From a virus: a stretch of 64,000 bases of DNA. Under the pieces are notes generated by a model, which saw nothing but the letters and a program-made list of their open reading frames with translations, was not told the DNA's origin and did no database searches. The stretch lies in the IMG/VR virus record IMGVR_UViG_3300031344_000004, positions 35,822 through 99,821 of that record; one strand, given 5' to 3'. This document shows, piece by piece, positions 42,980-51,825 of this stretch (position 1 is its first letter; the number at the start of each line of letters is the position of its first letter). Position numbers and translations under genes: made by a program.

Positions 42980-44190
42980 GTCGTCAGCTCCTTGACACGT
43001 TGGGCGATGTGACGAACATCGTCGCCGTCGAGCCACCAACCAACAGGCAGTGACAACTGGCGCGCGCTAAACTGGCGAACGCCTGGTAGCTCGGCCTTAA
43101 ACGGCGCGAAGCAGGTGTAGGTGTCATTGGGTACGTGGACGACACCGGCGTGAATGCCCTCGGCATTGAGGGCAGCCAACAGCTCATCACGTGACAATTT
43201 AGCCTCGGGAGCGACCAACACCGTGTAGACCCAAGCGCTGGTTATTGCACCGTCGTATTTTAGTGTGGGCCTGACGAGTGTGAAGTCGCTGAACAGGCTG
43301 TCGTACAGTCCCGCGTTGGCCCGGTGTGCGGCGACGAGGCGATCGATGTGAGGTAGCTGTGACAAACCAATCGCGGCGGCGACGTTGTTCATGTTGAACT
43401 TGTATCCCGCCTCGACGATGTCGGCATCCCACTGTTGACCCCTCCAATTACCATTCTCATCCTTGGTCACGTCGCGGTCAAGACCGAACCACTTCATCGC
43501 TTTGGCGCGGCAAAAGTCAGTATTTGCATGTAAACGTGCATGATCCTCACTCCAACTACAAACTAGCGCGCCGCCGTCGCCTGTGGTGAAGTGCTTGATG
43601 GCTTGAAAGCTATAACAGGTGAAATCAGCCCAGGCCCATATGGGCATGTCGTGGTATTTGGCATCAAAAGCATGGGCGGCATCAAGAATGAGTTTAATTG
43701 ACTGATCCGGCGGATCACTTGGAATACGATAATACAACTCACTGAGGTTAGGCGGCGAACCACCCCAGGCGACGGCCATGATGGCCTTCGTCTTACTGGT
43801 GATTTTCTGCTTGACGGAACACGGGTCGATCATACCGGTGTTGGGATCAATGTCTGCCCAAACGATGTTGGCACCCAGGTTGATGATGGGGGTGTTGGTC
43901 GCCACACATGTCATCGGGGTGCTGATCACCTCGTCGCCTGGGCCCACTCCCGCCAACTTTAAGGCCATGGTGAGGGCGCTGGTGCAGCTGTTTGTTACAC
44001 ACAATCTCCCAAGAGTTTTTCTTGGGGAGTTGTTAATAACCAAATCCGTGTCCCATCGTCTTGACAGGGCCTGCGTCAACTGCGTCACCTGCGCACCCTC
44101 ATTGATGTAGCCCGACGCGAAGACCGTCGCAATCTCGGCCAGCGCGCTAGCGGCGGGTACGTGCACTTTGAACAGCGGGTAATCCTTCAC
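42976..44190 (-). CDS. PLP-dependent DegT/DnrJ-type aminotransferase
   Basis: A 404-residue protein starting at GTG. TNSCTSALTMALKLAGVGPG is the PLP-phosphate loop, LILDAAHAFDA holds the PLP-binding Asp, and CYSFQAIKHFTTGDGGALV the Schiff-base lysine. The C-terminal GWWLDGDDV is typical of the family. It would aminate the 4-keto sugar made by the dehydratase at 44187, in the order PseB-PseC-PseH. Confidence 0.88.
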   Translation of the reverse strand: MKDYPLFKVHVPAASALAEIATVFASGYINEGAQVTQLTQALSRRWDTDLVINNSPRKTLGRLCVTNSCTSALTMALKLAGVGPGDEVISTPMTCVATNTPIINLGANIVWADIDPNTGMIDPCSVKQKITSKTKAIMAVAWGGSPPNLSELYYRIPSDPPDQSIKLILDAAHAFDAKYHDMPIWAWADFTCYSFQAIKHFTTGDGGALVCSWSEDHARLHANTDFCRAKAMKWFGLDRDVTKDENGNWRGQQWDADIVEAGYKFNMNNVAAAIGLSQLPHIDRLVAAHRANAGLYDSLFSDFTLVRPTLKYDGAITSAWVYTVLVAPEAKLSRDELLAALNAEGIHAGVVHVPNDTYTCFAPFKAELPGVRQFSARQLSLPVGWWLDGDDVRHIAQRVKELTT

Positions 44191-45212
44191 GTGCCCCTCT
44201 TGGTCATGATCTCCTCGACGTTGGGACCCTTGAAGCTGTCGAGCGGCATGCTGAAGATGCCCAGCTCGTCGAGCTTGGCCTCGAGCTGTGCCTTTGTCAG
44301 TACCGCGTCGTTGCTACTGTAGGTGAAGCGAGTGCCGCCGGCAGGCACGTGGGCGGGTCCAATGACGTAGTGTGTCTGGCGGATGGGTCGCGTCCTGACC
44401 GACTCCGATTCGTTGACCAAGTCCTCGTGCAGCTTCTCGCCCGGGCGCAGGCCGATGACCTTGATGGGCTTGTTGTAGCGGGAGGCAAAGAGGTCGGCGA
44501 GGTCGCCGATCCGCATTGCGGGGAGCCGTGGGATCCACGTGTCGCCGCTCTTACCCATGGCTAGCGCCGCCTCAATGAGGTCCACGCTCTGGTCTAGCGT
44601 CATCAGGTACCGCGTCATGTCGGGGTCGGTGATCGTCAACGCGGGGGCGTGTTCGGCCTGGTACTTGAACAGCGGGATGATGCTACCCCGCGACTCCAAC
44701 ACGTTGCCGTAGCGGGTGCACATGAACGCGGGCCCAGGCGACTGTGCGGCCTGACTGGTGATCAAGCGTTCCGACGTCGCCTTGCACATGCCGTAGACGT
44801 TGACGGGTGAACAGGCCTTGTCGGTGCTGACGAACAGCACGTTTTCGATGTTGGGTCGGATCAGGTTGTGGTCGCGGACGGCGCGGACAACGTGCTGCGT
44901 GCCCGTCAAGTTGGTGGCGACGCTCTCGTTCGGGCTCAACTCACAGGTGTCGACTTGCTTGAGTGCAGCGGCAATGATGATGGTGGTGGGCTCGACCTGA
45001 TCGATGACCTCGCGGACACGAGCGGCATCGCGGATGTCACCGACCAAGAACCGCGGTTGGTTGATGTTGGTGCAACCGTGAAATTCGTTGCGCAAAGCCC
45101 AGTGCTTCGCTTCGTCACGAGAATAGACGTAGACAAAGCGCTCAGGCGACCACCGCTCAATCAACTTACGACCCAGCGATCCCGTGCCGCCGAAGATCAG
45201 GATCCTTGACAT
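44187..45212 (-). CDS. UDP-sugar 4,6-dehydratase, PseB/CapD-like
   Basis: A 341-residue extended SDR. RILIFGGTGSLGRKLIERW binds NAD, IIAAALKQVDTCELSPNE is the PseB hallmark segment, and FVSTDKACSPVNVYGMCKAT has the Tyr-x-x-x-Lys catalytic pair. KVIGLRPGEKLHEDLV is the conserved end of the substrate site. It probably makes a UDP-4-keto-6-deoxy-hexosamine. A leaderless-type promoter starts this unit. Confidence 0.87.
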   Translation of the reverse strand: MSRILIFGGTGSLGRKLIERWSPERFVYVYSRDEAKHWALRNEFHGCTNINQPRFLVGDIRDAARVREVIDQVEPTTIIIAAALKQVDTCELSPNESVATNLTGTQHVVRAVRDHNLIRPNIENVLFVSTDKACSPVNVYGMCKATSERLITSQAAQSPGPAFMCTRYGNVLESRGSIIPLFKYQAEHAPALTITDPDMTRYLMTLDQSVDLIEAALAMGKSGDTWIPRLPAMRIGDLADLFASRYNKPIKVIGLRPGEKLHEDLVNESESVRTRPIRQTHYVIGPAHVPAGGTRFTYSSNDAVLTKAQLEAKLDELGIFSMPLDSFKGPNVEEIMTKRGT

Positions 45213-45218
45213 GGCGGA

Positions 45219-45224
45219 ATCCTA
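45219..45224 (-). promoter_or_regulatory. Predicted -10 box of leaderless promoter
   Basis: TAGGAT, then six bases, then the ATG at 45212. No ribosome site. Confidence 0.55.
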
Positions 45225-46043
45225 CTTCACTCGATTGACAGTGTACTCGCTGCGTGGCGTGATGGATGCATAGCGCGTCGATTGGTAACCCAACCGCTTC
45301 AACTCATCGGGTGACGACCATGAGCCCGTCGGAGTGCCCGAGCCGTACGGATTGAGGGGACAGTTGAAGATGCCCCCGTCGAGCAGGGCGATGTACGGGT
45401 ACGGGTGCTGGTCGTGGTACAGGCGCTGAAAGTCGAGCTCGGTGAACTGTGGACGCTTGCGTAGCTCGGCGAAGGCCTCCAACATTGCCGGGTAGCGGTT
45501 GAGGGCGGGCAACTGCGTTAGGAAATTGGTGCGCCAGAAGCTGGCATCGAGGTGATCGTGGACGACGCCGCGTCCCGTCACCTTGTTGGTGTGGGATTGC
45601 CACAGCGCCGACCGCGAGTCAGGCCGCGGGTGATCCTTGTCGTACAGGTGCATGTTGGCGACGGAATACTCGTGCAACCGCACTGCACCCAGGTCCGGGT
45701 GGTGGTCGAGCAGTGCGACGGCATCGTGCACTCGCGGGAAAGCATAGTGTACCATGTCGCTCTCGATGATGTAGGTGTAGTCGGGTGGAGTACCCTGCAA
45801 TTGGTCGAGCCACCAGTCGATCGCGCTCCAATAACCCACGTTGCGGTTGGAGTAGAACACGTGGTCAAAGTTGGCGCGGAGCAGTTCACTGACACCCGGC
45901 ACCGTCGACGCATTGTCAAAGACGGCTAGCCGTTCGCGTAGTTCAGGTGCCTGTTCCTGTAGGTTAGCGACGACCTGTCTAAGGATGTCAGCGCGGGCAG
46001 GTTCAAGGCAACACGTCACCAATAGGCATGCGACGGTGCCCAT
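45222..46043 (-). CDS. GT2-like glycosyltransferase
   Basis: A 273-residue protein. VACLLVTCCLEPARADILRQ opens the fold, RLAVFDNASTVPGV is the GT2 DN motif, RNVGYWSAIDWWLDQL the typical 'N.G.g.A.N' helix, and YIIESDMV a metal site. The donor sugar is unknown. Its ATG overlaps the TAA of the next GT gene. Confidence 0.72.
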   Translation of the reverse strand: MGTVACLLVTCCLEPARADILRQVVANLQEQAPELRERLAVFDNASTVPGVSELLRANFDHVFYSNRNVGYWSAIDWWLDQLQGTPPDYTYIIESDMVHYAFPRVHDAVALLDHHPDLGAVRLHEYSVANMHLYDKDHPRPDSRSALWQSHTNKVTGRGVVHDHLDASFWRTNFLTQLPALNRYPAMLEAFAELRKRPQFTELDFQRLYHDQHPYPYIALLDGGIFNCPLNPYGSGTPTGSWSSPDELKRLGYQSTRYASITPRSEYTVNRVK

Positions 46044-46957
46044 TACAGGCTCGCCAGCAGGTCGCGGTAGGGTTTAAAACCTTCTGGCAATTTCCATGTT
46101 TCAACGTTGGGGATGGCAGGGGTGGCCAACGACACGTCAGCGTTGATGGCCGATGCAGGCAATACCTGCTCGGCGATGCCGACCGGTGTGCTGACGACAG
46201 GAGTGCCCGTCAGGCCACATTCAATCAGTGCTTGAGGCCCACCTTCTTGCCGCGCAGTGACGGCATAGAGGTCGAGTGTCTGGTAGAGTTCATTGATGGT
46301 GGCCTGTGGCGGCCGCTCGAAGTAGGTGTAGGGCACTCCCGCGTGTTCAAGGCGGTTGATGACGTACTGGCGCCGCCAACCCGCCAAGACGACGTGGAGG
46401 GGCAACCGGGTGGTGTTGAGCCGGTGCTCGACGAAGTCAGCAAACCTGTCCGGACCTTTTTCCCACTTGGGTGTCTTGAGGTCGTGGCCTTCGGTATCAC
46501 GCTGAAAATTGCCTACCAAGTACCCCGCCTCGGGCAACCCGTGTTTTTTCCTGAGGTCAATGGAGGGCTTGGCAAGGGGCCTGACCTCGCCGGTGCGGTG
46601 CCAAGTGTGCTGATTGGCCCAATAGGGCAATTGGTAGATGGGCTTTCCTGTAAACGGGCGGATGAAGCCATTCGTTCTCAAGTTGTAGACGTGGTAGGCA
46701 TCGACGAAACGATCGCGGGCACGGAAAGCGGCCTCATCGAACTTCTCGGGCACGAAGTGGTGGCAGGTGACCAGTACCTTGCGTGACGACAGCAGGTGGA
46801 GCGGCACCTGATCCGAGCACCAGTCGGCCAACAACCAGACAATTGACGCATCGGTGGGATTGTCAACGCTGATGTCAGCGTTGTCGGCGTACCACTCCTT
46901 GACGAACTGGTCAACACACCAGTCTTCCCGCGGCGCAAGTACGAAAACCTTTGACAT
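46043..46957 (-). CDS. GT-B glycosyltransferase, GT4-like
   Basis: A 304-residue protein, short for the family. TARQEGGPQALIECGLTGTP (about residues 238-257) is the GT4 donor site with ExxxxxxxE, and HVVLAGWRRQYVINRL the start of the second Rossmann domain. A leaderless-type promoter precedes the ATG. Confidence 0.75.
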   Translation of the reverse strand: MSKVFVLAPREDWCVDQFVKEWYADNADISVDNPTDASIVWLLADWCSDQVPLHLLSSRKVLVTCHHFVPEKFDEAAFRARDRFVDAYHVYNLRTNGFIRPFTGKPIYQLPYWANQHTWHRTGEVRPLAKPSIDLRKKHGLPEAGYLVGNFQRDTEGHDLKTPKWEKGPDRFADFVEHRLNTTRLPLHVVLAGWRRQYVINRLEHAGVPYTYFERPPQATINELYQTLDLYAVTARQEGGPQALIECGLTGTPVVSTPVGIAEQVLPASAINADVSLATPAIPNVETWKLPEGFKPYRDLLASL

Positions 46958-46964
46958 GTGATCG

Positions 46965-46970
46965 ACTATA
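46965..46970 (-). promoter_or_regulatory. Predicted -10 box of leaderless promoter
   Basis: TATAGT, then seven bases, then the ATG at 46957. The box lies within the tail of the upstream gene. Confidence 0.5.
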
Positions 46971-47970
46971 CTCCGTCCTTAAAAGAAGTGAGCGCTTTGC
47001 GCCACACGTTGGATACCACTCGATATTGATCAGCGTGATCAGTGAATGTTGGGTGCCACGGTTGACGTCTTGCCAAATCCACGTCGCGCAGGTGCACTAG
47101 TGCCAGCTCTTCATCAACCGGTGCATCACCCATCTTCCTGCCGTTGACGTAGATGGTGTGGCTACCCTTGGCCCAATCGAGTGGTACCTTGCTGATCAAC
47201 GTCTTGTCGTACTGTGGCGCTCTCCACGCCTTAAGGCGGTGACGTAACACGTCACAGGTATTCTCCAACACAGGTTCACTGTCAACTTGGTGCACTACAC
47301 CCCAACCCTTGGCTCGCACGTAGTCACGCTCCGACGCCAAGAACATGTCGCAGTATTGACGTAGGTTGTCACCCGTCTCGGGCACTAAATACTCATCGGC
47401 GTCGGCAAACACCACGACACGGTGGCCTCGCAGGTAGATGCGTTGAAAGCACTTGACGACGTTAGTGCACCATGCCCAATCGGCGACCCTCTCGCTCGGC
47501 ACCGACACTACGTTGATGCGCGGAAAGTTGGCTTTTGCACGTAGCACGCTGTCGTCATCGGTGCCATTGTCAAGGACATAGAGGTTGTCGTACCCAAACG
47601 CGGTGCCGTAGTACGAGCACCATAGCTCGAGAAAGAAGGGTTCGTTCCTGACGATGGTGAAGGCGGCAAAGTCACGCTTGCCCGTGTGGCCCAAGTTGAC
47701 CATGTTGGCCGCTTGCTCCAGTGCAGCGTCAGGAAAGACAACCGCACTATCACGGGCCACCACGTCGGCCTCATATGTCTCCTTCAACCATGGATAGGCC
47801 TGCGCATGGCCATTGCTGACGGCATCCTCGACCAGAGCCAATACAATGCGTTGCTGTGCAGGTGCCAACGTGGCCCAAGCGTTAGCATTGGGCCCCTTGA
47901 CGCTGTCGGCAAACTTGGTGCGGATGCTCTGCGCGAAGGCAAACGCCGCACGTTCGAGTTTTGCCGACAT
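46966..47970 (-). CDS. Glycosyltransferase-like protein (Glyco_tranf_2_4/GT92 type)
   Basis: A 334-residue protein. Residues 1-100 are helical and unassigned. Then FTIVRNEPFFLELWCSYYGT, the opening motif of the GT92/GT2_4 group, and RVVVFADADEYLVPETGD, a metal-binding DADE. This group is known for transferring galactose or related sugars. The open frame reaches 48114, but that part overlaps the lipoprotein gene and is discarded. Confidence 0.75.
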   Translation of the reverse strand: MSAKLERAAFAFAQSIRTKFADSVKGPNANAWATLAPAQQRIVLALVEDAVSNGHAQAYPWLKETYEADVVARDSAVVFPDAALEQAANMVNLGHTGKRDFAAFTIVRNEPFFLELWCSYYGTAFGYDNLYVLDNGTDDDSVLRAKANFPRINVVSVPSERVADWAWCTNVVKCFQRIYLRGHRVVVFADADEYLVPETGDNLRQYCDMFLASERDYVRAKGWGVVHQVDSEPVLENTCDVLRHRLKAWRAPQYDKTLISKVPLDWAKGSHTIYVNGRKMGDAPVDEELALVHLRDVDLARRQPWHPTFTDHADQYRVVSNVWRKALTSFKDGV

Positions 47971-47983
47971 CGACCGCTTGGTA

Positions 47984-48484
47984 TCAGTTGCTCGGGTGAG
48001 CGGCCTTGTTGAGCGTCGCCGCCGACTGCACCAGCTCTGCATAACCCGGGATGGGCTCACCGGCGGCAAGGCCACCGTGTGCAGCGGTAGCGCCCGTCTT
48101 GAACTCGTTGACAATCGCCAGCACGTTGCCGACAGCGTCGCTCAACGTCGAGATCAACATTCCCCAGTTGGGAGCCGGCCCGGTCGCATTCTGAAAGGCG
48201 ACGACGGCGTCATTGAGGGTGGCGAGGCCGTCAGTGACAGCGACCAACGACTTCTGAAACTTCGCATTGGCGGCGGCCTGGCTCGCCGCGGGCAGCGAGG
48301 GCAGGATGAAGTTCCATGCCGACGTAGCGGCGGCCACGGCGATCTGTGCCGACTGCTCGACGGTCTGCGCGACCTGCACCGGGGTGACAGTGCCAGTGCA
48401 ACCGACGAGGGCCGCGCCGACAGCGACAGGTGAGAGGACGACGGCTGCGGCGATGAGAATGCGGGGGAGAATTCTTGAGTTCAT
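47984..48484 (-). CDS. Small lipoprotein
   Basis: A 166-residue protein with a signal peptide and lipobox (ALVGCTGTVTP), so the mature Cys is at about residue 29. The mature part is Ala-rich and mostly helical with no known domain. It may be an envelope-anchored phage protein such as an exclusion or outer-spanin-like factor, which is not shown. A leaderless-type promoter precedes it. Confidence 0.6.
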   Translation of the reverse strand: MNSRILPRILIAAAVVLSPVAVGAALVGCTGTVTPVQVAQTVEQSAQIAVAAATSAWNFILPSLPAASQAAANAKFQKSLVAVTDGLATLNDAVVAFQNATGPAPNWGMLISTLSDAVGNVLAIVNEFKTGATAAHGGLAAGEPIPGYAELVQSAATLNKAAHPSN

Positions 48485-48490
48485 GGGTTC

Positions 48491-48496
48491 ATCCTA
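48491..48496 (-). promoter_or_regulatory. Predicted -10 box of leaderless promoter
   Basis: TAGGAT, then six bases, then the ATG of the small lipoprotein at 48484. Confidence 0.55.
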
Positions 48497-48524
48497 AGTC
48501 ACGTGGTGGAGATGTATACCTAGG

Positions 48525-49466
48525 CTACGCGCCACACACTTGTTCGAACAACTTGACATACTTCAAGGCGACGTGGCCGATGTCAATGTCAGCGATAGAC
48601 GACGCGTCGAGCGACTGGCGGGGAGGCAGGTCCGCGACCTGGGTGACGTCGATGGGCGGCGGCGTGTTGTAGTCATAGAGCTCGAAGTCGAAGGGTGCGT
48701 CCTTGAGGACGTGGCCGTAGCCACCGACGAGTTCCTTGGTGCCACCCACCTCGCTGCAGGCGACGGGGGTGCCCTGTGACAGTGCCTCGATCACCGTATT
48801 GGGACAGTGATCGCCCCACGCCAGGTGCAACAACCAGTCGGCGGCCGAGTACACCTGCAGGTAGGTCGCCTCATCGACGGATCCCGCATAGAAGACGTGG
48901 GGGCCCGTCGCCCGGTGATCGGGGTTGCTGCCCAACACGATGAGGCAGCTATTCGGGTGAAAGGTGCGCAGGTGGTCGAACAGGGCGACGTTGGCCGCCA
49001 ATCGCTTCTGGCCGTGCCAGTTGGCGCTGCAGGCGTAGATGCGGTCGTAGGCACCACGCATGTCGAGCAACTTCGGAATGGTGATCTCGTTGACGGGCAC
49101 CGGTGAGGTGCCGTTGTGGATGACGCGGCCCAAGACGTGGCCGGGCAGGCCGAAGTGCTTCAGCACCATCGTCATGTCGAAGGTCGATTGCCAGACAACG
49201 GCGTCGGCACGCTGGTACAACAACCGCATGCTGGTGTTCTTGGTGGCAAAGTCCTGCGGCCGCGACCAGATGCCGTCGAGGCGCTGCACCACCCTACGGG
49301 CCAGCGGTGCACCCGTGGGCTCGATGAAGACCAGCGACACGTCGGCACCCGTGCCCGTGTCGGCGACGGTGTGACCCTGCTCGAACAGGGCACGGGCCAA
49401 CCGGGCACCGAAGGTGTTGGGCCCCGATGACGATGAGAAGATGACGTTGTCGAAGTGTACGATCAC
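48525..49466 (-). CDS. GT-B glycosyltransferase, GT4-like
   Basis: A 313-residue protein starting at GTG with a GTGA overlap. FSSSSGPNTFGARLARALFE is the N-terminal loop and WGDHCPNTVIEALSQGTPVA (about residue 217 on) the GT4 donor motif with a conserved Glu. RIYACSANWHGQKRL resembles the switch into the second domain. Confidence 0.8.
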   Translation of the reverse strand: MIVHFDNVIFSSSSGPNTFGARLARALFEQGHTVADTGTGADVSLVFIEPTGAPLARRVVQRLDGIWSRPQDFATKNTSMRLLYQRADAVVWQSTFDMTMVLKHFGLPGHVLGRVIHNGTSPVPVNEITIPKLLDMRGAYDRIYACSANWHGQKRLAANVALFDHLRTFHPNSCLIVLGSNPDHRATGPHVFYAGSVDEATYLQVYSAADWLLHLAWGDHCPNTVIEALSQGTPVACSEVGGTKELVGGYGHVLKDAPFDFELYDYNTPPPIDVTQVADLPPRQSLDASSIADIDIGHVALKYVKLFEQVCGA

Positions 49467-49843
49467 GACCGGCGCTTGACCTCGGCGATGAGGGGCACCG
49501 CGAAGTCGGTGCCAGACAACATCACCGCCATCAACGTCAGCTCCTCGGTGGGCAGGTGCCCGAGCTCGGCGCGCATGGTGAAGATGTCAGGGTCGAGCTC
49601 CTGGTTACCGTTGATCAGGATGCCGTCATAGTACGTCTGGCTCAACCAGTTGGCGGCCTCGTTCGACAGGGGTAGTTCCGCGTCCCTGATGACGTCGGTC
49701 ATCGCCTCGAAGATGGTGGTGTAGATGTCGGTGCAGGTGACCAAGTTGAGGCTCTTCTCGTCGGTGATCAGCGGCTGCAACTTGGCGCTCAACAGGCGCG
49801 AGATGGCCTGGTGGAATTCCTGGGGCTTCAACCTTGATGTCAT
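49463..49843 (-). CDS. Small helical protein, paralogue of next gene
   Basis: A 126-residue protein. SNEAANWLSQTYYDG aligns with SLEAMNWLADEYFKA in the adjacent gene, and the flanking helices also match. Both have an N-terminal basic helix and end in a charged Arg-rich tail. Function is unknown. It sits between two GT4 genes with four-base overlaps, so it may be a partner or regulator of them. Confidence 0.6.
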   Translation of the reverse strand: MTSRLKPQEFHQAISRLLSAKLQPLITDEKSLNLVTCTDIYTTIFEAMTDVIRDAELPLSNEAANWLSQTYYDGILINGNQELDPDIFTMRAELGHLPTEELTLMAVMLSGTDFAVPLIAEVKRRS

Positions 49844-50229
49844 GCGATCGTCCTCCTTGCGTATTCCTGCTCCAGTTTAGCACCCATCTTGGTGCCGTTG
49901 AACAGGTTGTGGAGCAGCTCAATGTCACTGTACGACATGTCGGAGAGCTTGTACTCATTGTGGATGATCAGCTCCGCCACTGATGAGGTGCCCTCGCTCG
50001 TCGCCACGTTGACGGCCTTGAAGTACTCGTCGGCGAGCCAATTCATCGCTTCGAGCGACGGTGCGCGTGAGCTCTTCGAGAAGATGCCGACGATGGTGGT
50101 GCGGATGGCGTCGCGCAGTTCACGTAGCAAGTTGGGTGTCAGCAACTGACCACTCGTGACGAACTTCTGCACCACGTGAGTGAGGTGCTGTTCGAGCAGC
50201 TTGCTAAACCTGATGTGACCGCTGGGCAT
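49840..50229 (-). CDS. Small helical protein, paralogue of previous gene
   Basis: A 129-residue protein similar to the gene at 49463 (see the NWL..Y segment and common order of helices). It starts MPSGHIRFSKLLEQHLTHVV and carries the leaderless-type promoter for the pair. No family is recognised. Confidence 0.6.
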   Translation of the reverse strand: MPSGHIRFSKLLEQHLTHVVQKFVTSGQLLTPNLLRELRDAIRTTIVGIFSKSSRAPSLEAMNWLADEYFKAVNVATSEGTSSVAELIIHNEYKLSDMSYSDIELLHNLFNGTKMGAKLEQEYARRTIA

Positions 50230-50236
50230 GCGGTCA

Positions 50237-50242
50237 ATCTTA
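50237..50242 (-). promoter_or_regulatory. Predicted -10 box of leaderless promoter
   Basis: TAAGAT, then seven bases, then the ATG at 50229. Confidence 0.55.
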
Positions 50243-50244
50243 TA

Positions 50245-51162
50245 TCAGGCCTGCAGTACGTGTTCAAGGTACGTCACGTATTGCTGCACGCACGGGAGCC
50301 AGCCCGTAGGCGTCATCGCCGTGTTGGGAGCCAGCGGCCCGTTGAGGATCGCCTTCAGCTCGTCCCAGTTCTTGTAACTGTGGTCGGCACCCGCAAATTC
50401 GACGCAACCTCCGCCGTCCTTGTGGACGTAGGTGGGCAGGCCGCACGATAGGCTCTCTAGCACATGGTTGGGCCCAGGATCGAAACGACTTGCCGACACG
50501 TAAACGTCGTGCTTGCCCAACTCGGCACCCAAGTCCTTGCCGAAGGTGGGCCTGATGACGTTGGTGTGCCTGAAGTCACACTCATGACGACCGATGTAGG
50601 TGAAGGCAAACTTGTCGGGCTGCTCGCCCACCAGCCTGTCGAGCTTCTGGTAGATGTCGGCACCCTTCATTTCGTGTGATGACCAGTGGTGCGCGACGAT
50701 GTTGAGCTTGCCGTTGTTGAGCTTGGGCTGCGGGGCGAAGATGTCGGCGGCACAGCCGTTGACGATGACCGCCTGTTCCTTGCAGGCCCACCCCTTGGCA
50801 TTGAAGTAGTCCTGCAACCAGTGCGATACGAAGACGGTGGCCGACACGTGGGGGGCCACCTTGAGGAGCAGCGCGTCCATGTGGCGGGTGCCCTTGCGGG
50901 CGTCGTTCTCGTTGACGCGGAGCACGATCTTCATGTTGGGGGCCTGGTACAGCTGGTGCATCACCGCCTGATCGACGGAGATGCCGGTGCCGTCGTTGTC
51001 GAGGCCCGCCAGCAGGCAGACATCGGGGGAGAAGTTCAGCGCCTCGTCGGTGAGCAGCTCGACGTTGGGCAGGGTGGGCGCGCGCTTGTGGAATGCGGCG
51101 ACCCACAAATTACCCCCACCCCACGGGCCTGAACGCGGTTGACGATTGACGTATAGCTTCAT
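50245..51162 (-). CDS. GT-B glycosyltransferase, GT4-like
   Basis: A 305-residue protein. GPWGGGNLWVAAFHKRAP is the N-terminal Gly loop, RFDPGPNHVLESLSCGLPTY (about residue 229 on) the donor-binding segment with ExLxxGxP, and IVAHHWSSHEMKGADIYQ the strand entering the C-terminal domain. It is the first minus-strand gene from the divergent gap at 51163-51293. Confidence 0.75.
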   Translation of the reverse strand: MKLYVNRQPRSGPWGGGNLWVAAFHKRAPTLPNVELLTDEALNFSPDVCLLAGLDNDGTGISVDQAVMHQLYQAPNMKIVLRVNENDARKGTRHMDALLLKVAPHVSATVFVSHWLQDYFNAKGWACKEQAVIVNGCAADIFAPQPKLNNGKLNIVAHHWSSHEMKGADIYQKLDRLVGEQPDKFAFTYIGRHECDFRHTNVIRPTFGKDLGAELGKHDVYVSASRFDPGPNHVLESLSCGLPTYVHKDGGGCVEFAGADHSYKNWDELKAILNGPLAPNTAMTPTGWLPCVQQYVTYLEHVLQA

Positions 51163-51169
51163 GGATCTG

Positions 51170-51175
51170 ATTCTA
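51170..51175 (-). promoter_or_regulatory. Predicted -10 box of leaderless promoter
   Basis: TAGAAT, then seven bases, then the ATG at 51162. Confidence 0.5.
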
Positions 51176-51293
51176 GCCTATTTGCAGGGCGCTTTGCACC
51201 CCATCGAGCCGTGGTGATGCAATCGATGCGCAACTTGCAGAATTCACGATCGAATTGCGTATTCCCAATTCGCGACGAATACTTAAAGTTACT

Positions 51294-51770
51294 ATGCCAA
51301 ATACTGAAAGAGACAGCGGCCTCAGCGGCCAACACGACGGTGAACGTTTTTCACCCGCCACGTCACCAGTCCCCGGTTCATTCACCAACCGCGTTTCAAG
51401 TTCGCAGGGGGACAACTACGGTTACGACAACAGTAACTACGACTACAACAACGATGCCTCGGGGTCAATGACCTCGGGTTCCTGGTTCAATCGCAACCGT
51501 GACAACACCTCAGGTTCACTGACGTCGGGTTCGCGATTTGACCACAATCGCAACCGCGATGCCTCTGGCCCGGTCACCACGTTCACTTGCATCCCTGACA
51601 AGCCCGTCGGCGTCCGCGCTGGCAACTTGCCCTTCGGCACCCCTGTCCGCGGCGTCGAGAAATTGTCTCCCAATGACCACGGTGACAACATTGTCCACGC
51701 GGGTAAACTGCCTCCCGAGACGATGGTCGTGCAGGCCGGCAACATCACGGCGCCCCTGTCGCGCTACTAA
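51294..51770 (+). CDS. Low-complexity Asn/Ser/Gly-rich protein
   Basis: A 158-residue protein from ATG 51294, a little downstream of a TACTTAAAG box. The middle (about residues 38-95) is Asn/Tyr/Asp/Ser-rich with a repeated SGSxTSGSxF(N/D)xNR unit. The last 60 residues look folded (TFTCIPDKPVGVRAGNLPFG). The pattern resembles flexible surface or assembly proteins. It is a single-gene unit followed by two terminator-like hairpins, and its role is unknown. Confidence 0.55.
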   Translation: MPNTERDSGLSGQHDGERFSPATSPVPGSFTNRVSSSQGDNYGYDNSNYDYNNDASGSMTSGSWFNRNRDNTSGSLTSGSRFDHNRNRDASGPVTTFTCIPDKPVGVRAGNLPFGTPVRGVEKLSPNDHGDNIVHAGKLPPETMVVQAGNITAPLSRY

Positions 51771-51781
51771 GGTCTCTAACC

Positions 51782-51800
51782 CTAGGTACCACCTAGTTTT
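51782..51800 (+). terminator. Short terminator-like hairpin
   Basis: CTAGGT and ACCTAG (51782-51787 and 51791-51796) form a six-pair stem with loop ACC, followed directly by TTTT. It lies 11 bases after the stop codon of the low-complexity gene. Confidence 0.5.
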
Positions 51801-51825
51801 GCAGCACGTTCAATATCACTATATT

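Noticed and set aside
46028-46786. 252-codon plus-strand ORF
   Set aside because: Antisense to a GT4 gene with an intact donor-site motif.
51252-51271. GAATTG/CAATTC inverted repeat as a terminator
   Set aside because: Only six A/T-rich pairs and no T-run; it lies between divergent starts where no terminator is needed.
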